Shown: in pieces, positions 7,390 through 14,185 of the stretch
Numbering within the stretch: position 1 is the first letter of the stretch
How the letters are laid out: every line of letters begins with the position of its first letter
The notes under the pieces: model-generated
What the model saw: only the letters and a program-made list of their open reading frames with translations
What the model was told of the DNA's origin: nothing
The model's database searches: none
NCBI RefSeq assembly: GCF_001423905.1
Contig: NZ_LMPQ01000001.1
Location: forward strand, 737,829 to 801,828
DNA from: Frigoribacterium sp. Leaf186
GTDB lineage: Bacteria > Actinomycetota > Actinomycetes > Actinomycetales > Microbacteriaceae
Length of the DNA: 64,000 nucleotides
Reading direction: 5' to 3'
Position numbers and translations under genes: made by a program

Positions 7390-9600
7390 TCAGTTCTTGC
7401 CCATGGCCTCGCGGCCCCGGTCGTCGAGTCGCCGGGCGATGGCCGCGGCGAGCGCGGGATGGTCGACCAGGCGGGGGTCGGCCTCGAGCACGTCGGCGGC
7501 GTGCTCACGGGCGAGGCCGATGAGGTCGCCGTCGCGCGCCACCCGCAGCAGGCGCAGCGAGGACCGCCCGCCCGACTGCAGGTTGCCGAGCACGTCGCCC
7601 TCGCGGCGGAGCTCGAGGTCGACTTGCGCGAGCTCGAAGCCGTCGAGCGTCGCCGCGACCGCGTCGACGCGCTCACGTGCCACGGTCTCGGCCGCCGCGT
7701 GGGTGACGAGCAGGCAGAGCCCCGGGTGCCCCCCTCGCCCGACGCGACCCCGCAGCTGGTGCAACTGCGAGACGCCGAAGCGGTCCGCGTCGAGCACGAC
7801 CATGGTCGAGGCGTTCGGCACGTCGACCCCGACCTCGATCACGGTGGTGGCGACGAGCACGTCGACGTCACCGGCGGCGAACCGGCGCATGACGTCGTCC
7901 TTCTCGTCGGACGACATGCGGCCGTGCAGCGGTTCGATGCGCAGGCCCTGGAGCACGGGGATCGTGGGCACCCGTGCCATGACCCCCTCGACGCTGGCCC
8001 GCTCGGGCGCCGGCGCCTCGGCCGCATCGGCGTCGGGCGCATCGTCGTCGGACGCGACGTCGCCGTCGGGCGGGTCGCCCGGTTCGGCCGTCACCGCGTC
8101 GATCGCAGGGCAGACCACGAACACCTGTCGCCCCTTCGCCACCTCTTCGGCCGAACGCTGCCAGATGCGACCGCCCCAGGTCGGGTGGTCGGCGAGCGGC
8201 ACGACGAACGACTCGATGGCCTGGCGCCCCGTCGGCAGCTCGGCGATCGTCGAGACGTCGAGGTCGCCGAACACCGTCATCGCCACCGTCCGCGGGATCG
8301 GCGTGGCGGTGAGGACGAGCACGTGCGGCGGCGTCGCCCCCTTCTTGCGCAGGGCCTCGCGTTGGTCGACGCCGAAGCGGTGCTGTTCGTCGACCACGAC
8401 CAACCCGAGGTCGAAGAACTCGACGGTCTCGCTGATCAGCGCGTGGGTGCCGACCACGATGTGGGCCTGACCGCTGACGATCGACAGCAACGCCTTCTTG
8501 CGTTGCGCGACCGTCATCTGGCCGGTCAGCAGGGTCGGTCGCAGTCGCGCGGCCAGGTCGGGCCCGAGCGTCGCCGTGATGGACCGCAGGTGCTGCGCGG
8601 CGAGCACCTCGGTCGGGGCGAGCAGCGCCGACTGGCCCCCGCTCTCGGCGACGGCGAGCATGGCCCGCAGGGCGACGAGGGTCTTGCCCGAGCCGACCTC
8701 GCCCTGGACGAGGCGGTTCATCGGCACCTCGGCCTCGAGGTCGCGGGTGATCTCGTCGCCCACGAGCCGCTGGTCGCCCGTCCGCTCGAAGGGCAGGGCG
8801 GCGTCGAAGCCGGACAACAACCCGTCGGGGGCGGCCCGACGTGGCGTGGCCGCCGAGCGGCGCACGAGGGCCCGCTGCTGCAGCAGCGCGCTCTGCAGCA
8901 CGAAGGCCTCGTCGAACCGCAGCGTGTCACGGGCCGTGAGGTGGTCGCGATCGGTCTCGGGCCGGTGGATGCGCTCGTAGGCCTCGGACACCGGCATCAG
9001 GTCGAGCTCGGCGCGCACCGACGCCGGCACCGCGTCGTCGATCGGCGGCAGGCCGTCGAGCAGCACCTCGACCGACTTCTGCACCTGCCACGAGGCCACG
9101 GAGGCGCTGGCCGGGTAGATCGGGATCGGTTGCTTCGCCCACTTCTGGGCCTGCTGGTCGCCGACCCCGGCGACGGCCTCGTGCGAGGCGTCGAAGAGCT
9201 CGTAGTCGGGGTGGGCCAGTTGGCGCAGCCCCCGGTAGTCGCCGACCTTGCCCGCGAAGATGCCGCGGGCACCCGGCACGAGGTCCTTCGCCCGCCAGGC
9301 CTGGTTGAAGAACGTGAGCGTGAGGATGCCCTGCCCGTCGCCGATGCGCACCTCGAGGATCGAGCCACGGCGGGCCCGCATGGTGCGCTCGCGCACGTCG
9401 AGCACCTGCGCGACGATCGTGACCGACTCGCCGAGCGGCAGCTGATCGAGGGCCGTGAGCTCTCCGCGTCGGGCGTACCGCCGCGGGAAGTGCGTCAGCA
9501 GGTCACCGACCGTGCGCAGGCCGAAGGCCTTCTGCAGCGCGGTGGCCGTGCGGCCCCCGAGGGCCCCGGCCAGCGACGCGTCGAGGGGTGAGTCGGGCAC
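7390..9600 (-). CDS. recG: ATP-dependent DNA helicase RecG
   Basis: Branch-migrating helicase that reverses stalled replication forks; about 736 residues. An N-terminal OB-fold wedge domain is followed by Walker A GEVGSGKT, a DEQH box in VVVDEQHRFGVDQRE, motif III TATPIPRT, and the C-terminal QLRGRVGRG motif VI. Between helicase motifs, after VFVVCPAID, sits an acidic Asp/Ala/Pro-rich insertion of roughly 45 residues. The GTG at 9600 (V-PDSPLD) was chosen because a TAGCGT box ends 7 nt upstream; in-frame GTGs at 9606 and 9609 are alternatives. Long reading upstream of this point is antisense to the acyl-CoA dehydrogenase region. Confidence 0.95.
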   Translation of the reverse strand: MPDSPLDASLAGALGGRTATALQKAFGLRTVGDLLTHFPRRYARRGELTALDQLPLGESVTIVAQVLDVRERTMRARRGSILEVRIGDGQGILTLTFFNQAWRAKDLVPGARGIFAGKVGDYRGLRQLAHPDYELFDASHEAVAGVGDQQAQKWAKQPIPIYPASASVASWQVQKSVEVLLDGLPPIDDAVPASVRAELDLMPVSEAYERIHRPETDRDHLTARDTLRFDEAFVLQSALLQQRALVRRSAATPRRAAPDGLLSGFDAALPFERTGDQRLVGDEITRDLEAEVPMNRLVQGEVGSGKTLVALRAMLAVAESGGQSALLAPTEVLAAQHLRSITATLGPDLAARLRPTLLTGQMTVAQRKKALLSIVSGQAHIVVGTHALISETVEFFDLGLVVVDEQHRFGVDQREALRKKGATPPHVLVLTATPIPRTVAMTVFGDLDVSTIAELPTGRQAIESFVVPLADHPTWGGRIWQRSAEEVAKGRQVFVVCPAIDAVTAEPGDPPDGDVASDDDAPDADAAEAPAPERASVEGVMARVPTIPVLQGLRIEPLHGRMSSDEKDDVMRRFAAGDVDVLVATTVIEVGVDVPNASTMVVLDADRFGVSQLHQLRGRVGRGGHPGLCLLVTHAAAETVARERVDAVAATLDGFELAQVDLELRREGDVLGNLQSGGRSSLRLLRVARDGDLIGLAREHAADVLEADPRLVDHPALAAAIARRLDDRGREAMGKN

Positions 9601-9607
9601 GGACACC

Positions 9608-9613
9608 ACGCTA
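9608..9613 (-). promoter_or_regulatory. -10 box of recG (leaderless)
   Basis: TAGCGT (TANNNT) lies 7 nt before the GTG at 9600. There is no ribosome-binding site. No -35 element can be picked out with confidence. Confidence 0.45.
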
Positions 9614-9659
9614 GTGCCCGCCCCCGACAGCGCCCCTCCCCTGACGTGGGCCGCGAGCG

Positions 9660-11366
9660 TCAGAGCGAGAAGGAGTACCCGCCGGAGGCGCGGGTCGCGG
9701 TCGCGAGGTCGGCCGTCTGCCGGTCGTCGTTCACCTCGAGGGCCCGCAGCCGACGCCCCACCTCGCGCGCCGACTGCTGGCAGAAGCCGACGGCCAGGTG
9801 ACGCTCGGCCTCGGAGTCGGCCCGCGCCTCCTGCAGGGCCGTCGAGGCCCGCGAGAGCACGGCCGTCTGCGCGTAGATGCCGCTGGCCGCGTCGGCGAGG
9901 CGCTTCTGCACGAGCTGCTTCTCTTGCACCTTCTTGCCGTGCTTGCGCAGGGCGCCCTCCGTGCGTTCGCGCAGCCGCGACACCTGTTCGCCGAGCTCGG
10001 CGGCCTGCTTCGCGAGGGCGGGGTGGACCCCGACGGGACGCTCGGGTCGGAGGCGACGCTGGACGCGGCCGGCGACGTACGGGGCGAGCACGCCGAGGGC
10101 CCGCCCGGGGTCGCCGATGCTCAGCGACGCCACGTCGGGCAGTTCTTCGCTCAGCGTCTTGAGGCCGTTCAGGGCGACGAACGCCCGCAGGACGTCGTTG
10201 GCGCCCTCGAAGATCGGGAAGATGCGGAAGTCGCGCAACGCCTTCGACAGCGGGTGGTCTGCCATGTAGGCCTCGCCGCCGTGCAGCTGCACGGCCCGGT
10301 TCAGCGCGTACCAGCCCGTGTCGCTCGCCGCGACCTTGGTCATGGCCGACTCGAGGGCGAAGTCGGTGTCGCCCCGGTCGACGAGACCGGTGGTGAGGTA
10401 CGACATCGACTCGATGCCGTAGATCTGTCGGGTCATCCAGGCGAGCTTGTCGCCGACCATCTCGAAGTCGGCGAGGGGCCTGCCGAACTGGTGCCGCGCC
10501 TCCGTGTGCTCGAGGCTCAGCTCGAGGAACCGCTTCATGCCGCCGGCGATCGCCGTGCCCATCGACATGCGACCGTTGTTGAGCGTGTTGACGGCGATGC
10601 GGAAGCCGTCGCCCGGCTCGCCGAGCAGGTTCTCGGCGGGCACCCGGACGTCGGTGAAACGCACGCGTTGCAGGTGGTTGGCCTTGAGGCCGTGCGTCTC
10701 GAACCGCGGGCCGGTGCTCAACCCCTCCGTGCCCTTCTCGACGATCAGCGCGACGTGGCCGAGGTCGCTCTGCGCGAAGACCGTCAGGACGTCCTTGTCG
10801 CCGTTGCCGATCCACCGCTTCTCGCCGTTGAGCACCCAGCTGCCGTCGGCCTGCCGCTCGGCGCGGGTCTCGAGGGCGTAGGCGTCGCTGCCCACGTTCG
10901 GCTCGGTCAGCACGAACGCGGCGAGTTTCCGACCGCTCGCCAGGTCGGGCAGCCAGCGCGCCTTCTGGTCGTCGGTGCCGTAGAGGTGCAGCGGCTTGGT
11001 GCCGATCGACTGGTGCACGCCCATGACGGTGGCCAGGGTGCCGTCGACCCGGCCGAACTCCTCGTACACGCGGCAGTAGGCGCTCTGGCCGAGCCCGAGA
11101 CCGCCGTACTCCTCGGAGACGAAGAGTCCCATCAGCCCCCGCTCGCCCAGCTCGCGCACGAGGTCGTCGCCGATCCACCCCTCGCGTTCGGCCTTCAGCG
11201 GGTCGTAGCCCGCGAGCACCTCGCGGGCGGACGCCGACACCGTCTCGACCCGGGCCTTCTCGGCCGCGGTCATGCCGGGGTACGGGAAGACGAGCTCGGA
11301 GGCGATCCGCCCCGCGAAGAGCGACTTGGTGTACGAGGGCCTGACGGTTCGATCGACGATGGTCAT
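9660..11366 (-). CDS. Acyl-CoA dehydrogenase
   Basis: FAD-dependent first step of fatty-acid beta-oxidation, about 568 residues, longer than the usual 380-400. The extra C-terminal part (after about 430) is a helical extension like that of the VLCAD/long-chain type. Visible motifs: FVLTEPNVGSDA (FAD/acyl binding), WVLNGEKRWIGNG, the GGEAYM segment, and FPIFEGANDVLR, in which the Glu is the expected catalytic base. The ATG at 11366 (MTIVDRTV) is used because sequence upstream is low-complexity. It is divergent from rsmD across 238 bp. Substrate length is inferred only from size. Confidence 0.9.
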   Translation of the reverse strand: MTIVDRTVRPSYTKSLFAGRIASELVFPYPGMTAAEKARVETVSASAREVLAGYDPLKAEREGWIGDDLVRELGERGLMGLFVSEEYGGLGLGQSAYCRVYEEFGRVDGTLATVMGVHQSIGTKPLHLYGTDDQKARWLPDLASGRKLAAFVLTEPNVGSDAYALETRAERQADGSWVLNGEKRWIGNGDKDVLTVFAQSDLGHVALIVEKGTEGLSTGPRFETHGLKANHLQRVRFTDVRVPAENLLGEPGDGFRIAVNTLNNGRMSMGTAIAGGMKRFLELSLEHTEARHQFGRPLADFEMVGDKLAWMTRQIYGIESMSYLTTGLVDRGDTDFALESAMTKVAASDTGWYALNRAVQLHGGEAYMADHPLSKALRDFRIFPIFEGANDVLRAFVALNGLKTLSEELPDVASLSIGDPGRALGVLAPYVAGRVQRRLRPERPVGVHPALAKQAAELGEQVSRLRERTEGALRKHGKKVQEKQLVQKRLADAASGIYAQTAVLSRASTALQEARADSEAERHLAVGFCQQSAREVGRRLRALEVNDDRQTADLATATRASGGYSFSL

Positions 11367-11604
11367 GGCACCCGATGCTGTCGACGCCGGCGGGTGCGGA
11401 CAACTCAATTGTGCAGGTCCGACGACCGCGCCGGGCGGGCGACGGCGATGCGTTGTCGGGATGCTCGAAGCGCGCCCCCCGGGCACTGCGTCGGACCGGG
11501 GCCGCGGCCCAGCCGGAGCGGCGCCGTCGCCGGGTCGGGCCCGCACCGTCGTCCGGTCGGCCGTGCGATCGGACGGGCCACGGCGACCTGGCATGGTTGA
11601 CCCC
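11367..11604. other. Intergenic region between the acyl-CoA dehydrogenase gene and rsmD
   Basis: 238 bp of divergent promoter space. Near the dehydrogenase start is the only AT-richer patch, ACAACTCAATTGT (about 11400-11412), an imperfect inverted repeat that could be an operator. At the rsmD side CATGGT (11592-11597) lies 7 nt before the rsmD ATG and may be a -10 box. No open frame with convincing codon use was found. Confidence 0.35.
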
Positions 11605-12180
11605 ATGTCCCGCATCATCTCCGGCTTCGCCGACAACCTCTCGCTCGTCGTCCCCAAGGTCGGGACGCGCCCCACGAGCGACCGGGTGCGCGAGGCGCTC
11701 TTCTCGTCGCTCGACGCCCGTGACGAGATCCGCGGCCGGCGCGTGCTCGACCTCTACGCCGGCACCGGGGGCCTGGGGCTCGAGGCGGCGTCGCGGGGGG
11801 CCGCGTCGGTCGTGCTGGTCGAGAAGTCACCGGCCGCGGCGAAGGTGCTGCGCCGCAACGTCGAGTCGGTGCTCGCCCGGGCGCCCCGCCCGCCCCGGGG
11901 CACTCCCCCGCGCGTCGACGTCGTCGCCCAGCCGGTGCGGTCGTACCTCGAGGGCGGGTCGGCCCTCGTCGACCTCGTCTTCTTCGACCCGCCGTACGAG
12001 CTCTCGGCGGCCGACCTCACCGCCGACCTCGTCGCCCTCCTGCCCTCGCTCGACGAGCAGGCCCTCGTCGTCGTCGAACGCGCGTCCCGCGACGGCGAGC
12101 CCGGTTGGCCGGACGGCCTCAGCCTCGACGTGAAGAAGCAGTACGGCGACACGACCGTCTGGTTCGCGCTGCGCGACTGA
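11605..12180 (+). CDS. rsmD: 16S rRNA (guanine(966)-N2)-methyltransferase RsmD
   Basis: Methylates G966 (E. coli numbering) of 16S rRNA. 191 residues. The N-terminus MSRIISG matches the family opening. LDLYAGTGGLGLEAASRGA (about 47-65) is the S-adenosylmethionine loop, and FFDPPYEL holds the catalytic DPPY motif. The ATG at 11605 was preferred over an in-frame ATG 12 nt earlier because it gives the family N-terminus and lies 7 nt after a CATGGT -10-like box. It converges on thiL, with a 31-bp gap holding a GGAGGCGCG motif. Confidence 0.93.
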   Translation: MSRIISGFADNLSLVVPKVGTRPTSDRVREALFSSLDARDEIRGRRVLDLYAGTGGLGLEAASRGAASVVLVEKSPAAAKVLRRNVESVLARAPRPPRGTPPRVDVVAQPVRSYLEGGSALVDLVFFDPPYELSAADLTADLVALLPSLDEQALVVVERASRDGEPGWPDGLSLDVKKQYGDTTVWFALRD

Positions 12181-12187
12181 TCCGACG

Positions 12188-12213
12188 GACGAGGAGGCGC
12201 GGGTGGCCTCGTC
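12188..12213. terminator. Short convergent hairpin between rsmD and thiL
   Basis: GACGAGG and CCTCGTC form a 7-bp stem around a copy of the dispersed GGAGGCGCG motif (12193-12201). The right arm runs into the thiL stop codon. It may serve both converging genes. There is no T-tract. Confidence 0.4.
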
Positions 12214-13231
12214 AGCCCTGCCCTCCGGACCACAGGCGGTACGGGTCCCACCCCCCGGCCTCGCCGAGGTCGGAACCGTCGAGGGTGACCCGGGGCGCGC
12301 CTCCTGCGGCGTCGCGGACCGTGCCGACGGCGCGGAAGCCGCCGGGCAACGGCGCGCCGGGCGGGAACGTGGCGAAGAGGGAGTGGTCCTCGCCGCCCGA
12401 GAGGGAGAGGCGCACGTCGTCGCCGAGGGCGGCCGCCGTCAGGTCGACCACCACGTCGCCGGCCCGGGCGACGCGGCCCGCGTCGAGGGCGAGGCCGTCG
12501 GACAGGTCGAGCATCGCGGTCGCGCCCGCGATCGCCGCGGCGCGCCCGTCGGCGACGGGCGGCGTGGGGGCGAGGTGCCAGCCGACGTCGGCGTCGCGGG
12601 CGCGGAGAGCCGCGGCCGCGGAGGCGTCGGGCCGCCCCTCGTGGTCGACGCCCAGGCGGAAGAGCAGGTCGAGCCCCCGGGCGGACCGGCCGAGGGCCCC
12701 GGAGACCGCGACGACGTCGCCGGGCCGGGCGCCGTCCCGTCGCACCGGGGCGCGCCCCTCGAGGTCGCCGAAGGCCGTCACCGCGACCGTGAAGGTCGGT
12801 GAGACCGAGAGGTCGCCGCCGACCACGCCCGCCCCGGGGGCCATGACCGCGCAGCCCTCGCGCAGCCCGTCGGCGAACGCCTCGAGCTCGGCCACGGGCG
12901 TGTCACCGGGCACCGCGAGGGCGACGACCAGGGCCGTCGGCCGCGCCCCCATCGCCGCCACGTCGGCCAGGTTCGAGGCGGCGGCCTTCCAGCCGAGGTC
13001 GTGCGGCGTCGACCAGGCGCGACGGAAGTCGGGGCCGTGCACCATCAGGTCGGTCGTCACGACGAACCGGGCGTCGGGGGCGGCCACGACGGCTGCGTCG
13101 TCGCCCGGGCCGAGCAGGGTGTGGTCGCCCCGCGGCAGACGCGGCAGGATGCGCGCGAGCGTGGCGAGCTCGCCGACTCCCTCGACGGTGTCGTCGGCGT
13201 CCGGGCGGGGGTCCGTGGAGCGTCGTTCCAT
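12212..13231 (-). CDS. thiL: Thiamine-monophosphate kinase
   Basis: Phosphorylates thiamine monophosphate to thiamine diphosphate, the active cofactor. 339 residues. Family motifs: LGPGDDAAVV (about 41-50), TTDLMVHGPDF, the metal/ATP loop NLADVAAMGA, GGDLS, LDLSDGLALD and SGGEDHSLFATF. The ATG at 13231 follows a TACCGT -10 box by 7 nt with no ribosome-binding site, so it is probably leaderless. It is divergent from the DUF3515 gene, and the two starts are only 24 bp apart. Confidence 0.94.
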   Translation of the reverse strand: MERRSTDPRPDADDTVEGVGELATLARILPRLPRGDHTLLGPGDDAAVVAAPDARFVVTTDLMVHGPDFRRAWSTPHDLGWKAAASNLADVAAMGARPTALVVALAVPGDTPVAELEAFADGLREGCAVMAPGAGVVGGDLSVSPTFTVAVTAFGDLEGRAPVRRDGARPGDVVAVSGALGRSARGLDLLFRLGVDHEGRPDASAAAALRARDADVGWHLAPTPPVADGRAAAIAGATAMLDLSDGLALDAGRVARAGDVVVDLTAAALGDDVRLSLSGGEDHSLFATFPPGAPLPGGFRAVGTVRDAAGGAPRVTLDGSDLGEAGGWDPYRLWSGGQG

Positions 13232-13238
13232 GTGCTGA

Positions 13239-13248
13239 ACGGTAGCCT
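13239..13248. promoter_or_regulatory. Overlapping divergent -10 boxes of thiL and the DUF3515 gene
   Basis: The ten bases ACGGTAGCCT contain TACCGT on the minus strand (13244-13239) and TAGCCT on the plus strand (13243-13248). They share the central TA. Each box is exactly 7 nt from its start codon (ATG 13231 minus, ATG 13256 plus). The two promoters cannot be occupied at once, so thiL and the lipoprotein gene should compete for RNA polymerase. The geometry is read directly from sequence; the competition is inferred. Confidence 0.6.
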
Positions 13249-13255
13249 GGTTGCG

Positions 13256-13819
13256 ATGTCGAACCCGTCCTCGCTCCTCGCCCCGCGCCTCCGTCCCCGC
13301 CTCCGCGTCGCGGCCCTGGCGCTCGTCACGGCGGGTCTCGCGACGACCCTCGTCGGCTGCGCCCAGGCCGTGCCGATGCAGCCCGCCGACGGGGCGAACG
13401 ACCCCTCGTGCGCGCAGGTCACCGTCCACCTGCCCGAGGTCGTCGACGACGGGCAGGGCCGGCGCGAGACCGACGCCCAGGCCACGGGCGCCTGGGGCTC
13501 TCCGACGAGCGTGTTGTTGCACTGCGGCGTCGAGACGCCCGCGGTGTCCGACCTGCCCTGCTACGACATCCAGGGCGTGGACTGGCTGGTCGACCAAGAT
13601 CCTGACGACGCCGAGACCTCGATCCTCACCACGTACGGCCGCGAGCCGGGCGTACAGGTGATCGTCGACACCACGAAGGCCAACGGCGGCAACGTGCTGC
13701 GCGACCTGGCCGACGCGGTCGGGTACCTGCCGAACGACGGCAAGCAGTGCGTCGGGGCCGGCGACCTGCCCGGCTCGGCCGGCTCGGCCGACGAGCCCTC
13801 CGCCACGCCGACGCCGTAG
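13256..13819 (+). CDS. DUF3515 family lipoprotein
   Basis: 187-residue exported protein of the actinobacterial DUF3515 family, function unknown. A basic N-terminus (RLRPRLR) precedes a hydrophobic segment (about 18-34) that ends in the lipobox LVGC (Cys about 35), so it is expected to be a membrane-anchored lipoprotein outside the cell. The mature part has three further cysteines and ends in a Ser/Thr/Pro tail. It is typically a neighbour of ddl and thiL in actinobacteria. Here a foreign-looking cassette separates it from ddl. Leaderless start at 13256. Confidence 0.85.
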   Translation: MSNPSSLLAPRLRPRLRVAALALVTAGLATTLVGCAQAVPMQPADGANDPSCAQVTVHLPEVVDDGQGRRETDAQATGAWGSPTSVLLHCGVETPAVSDLPCYDIQGVDWLVDQDPDDAETSILTTYGREPGVQVIVDTTKANGGNVLRDLADAVGYLPNDGKQCVGAGDLPGSAGSADEPSATPTP

Positions 13820-13894
13820 CGCCCGCCGGGCCGCGCGTTCGTTCCGCCGTCCGCCTGCACGCCGCCGGGCCACGCCACGAACGACGCGCGCCGC

Positions 13895-13932
13895 GACGAG
13901 ATCTCGTCACGGCACGTGCACGTCGTGGTGCC
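13895..13932. other. Palindromes downstream of the DUF3515 gene
   Basis: A perfect 14-bp palindrome GACGAGATCTCGTC (13895-13908) is followed by an inverted repeat GGCAC...GTGCC (13911-13932) around GTGCAC. They lie between the DUF3515 stop and the promoter of the peptide gene. They could terminate the lipoprotein transcript or act as operators for the cassette. No function can be assigned. The rest of 13,820-13,984 shows nothing else. Confidence 0.35.
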
Positions 13933-13984
13933 TCAGCGTCGCGCTGTGGGCGAGCACTGTGCGTGCAACCCGAGCGGTTGCCCC

Positions 13985-14013
13985 TTGCTCGAGCCCCACT
14001 CGTCCGTTATTAA
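13985..14013 (+). promoter_or_regulatory. Strong sigma-70-type promoter of the peptide gene
   Basis: TTGCTC (13985-13990), a 17-bp spacer, then TATTAA (14008-14013) inside the AT-rich run TTATTAATA, the most AT-rich stretch in this part of the window. The 8-bp palindrome TGACGTCA (14018-14025) sits at the expected transcription start and could be an operator. The peptide ATG is 44 nt after the -10 box. Confidence 0.6.
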
Positions 14014-14056
14014 TAGATGACGTCAGACATTTCGTCGAATGGGAGGGAGGTGAGCC

Positions 14057-14137
14057 ATGAGCATGGAACAGGTACTCGCGGACCTGCGCGACGAGTTCTC
14101 GTTCGTCGCATCGAACCCTTCAGGCTGGAACCACTGA
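14057..14137 (+). CDS. 26-residue peptide of an ABC-exporter cassette (candidate signal or RiPP precursor)
   Basis: Very short gene, not a recognised family. The ribosome-binding site is the best in the window: GGAGGT 5 nt before the ATG. The peptide begins MSMEQVLADLRDEF, a likely amphipathic acidic helix, and ends SNPSGWNH, with Trp third from the C-terminus. Net charge is about -3. It has no signal peptide, no Cys and no transmembrane segment. An in-frame ATG at 14063 would give 24 residues. It is followed after 5 bp by a perfect 12-bp hairpin, then by a TPR-like gene and an ABC-2 exporter on the same strand. This layout suits an abundant exported peptide (signal, bacteriocin or modified peptide). 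It could instead be a regulatory leader peptide. No modification enzyme is visible. Confidence 0.55.
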   Translation: MSMEQVLADLRDEFSFVASNPSGWNH

Positions 14138-14142
14138 AACGA

Positions 14143-14169
14143 AGGGCCGCCTGCTGTGCAGGCGGCCCT
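14143..14169 (+). terminator. Perfect 12-bp hairpin after the peptide gene
   Basis: AGGGCCGCCTGC and its exact complement GCAGGCGGCCCT around a 3-nt TGT loop. There is no T-tract, which is usual for high-GC actinobacteria. It begins 5 nt after the peptide stop and ends 16 nt before the next start codon. A partial terminator or stability hairpin here would make the peptide message far more abundant than the downstream genes. Confidence 0.6.
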
Positions 14170-14185
14170 CTCCACAAGGGTCGAC

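Noticed and set aside
14018-14025. TGACGTCA as an AP-1/CRE-like or phage attachment site
   Set aside because: An 8-bp palindrome alone is not evidence of attachment; kept only as a possible operator of the peptide promoter.
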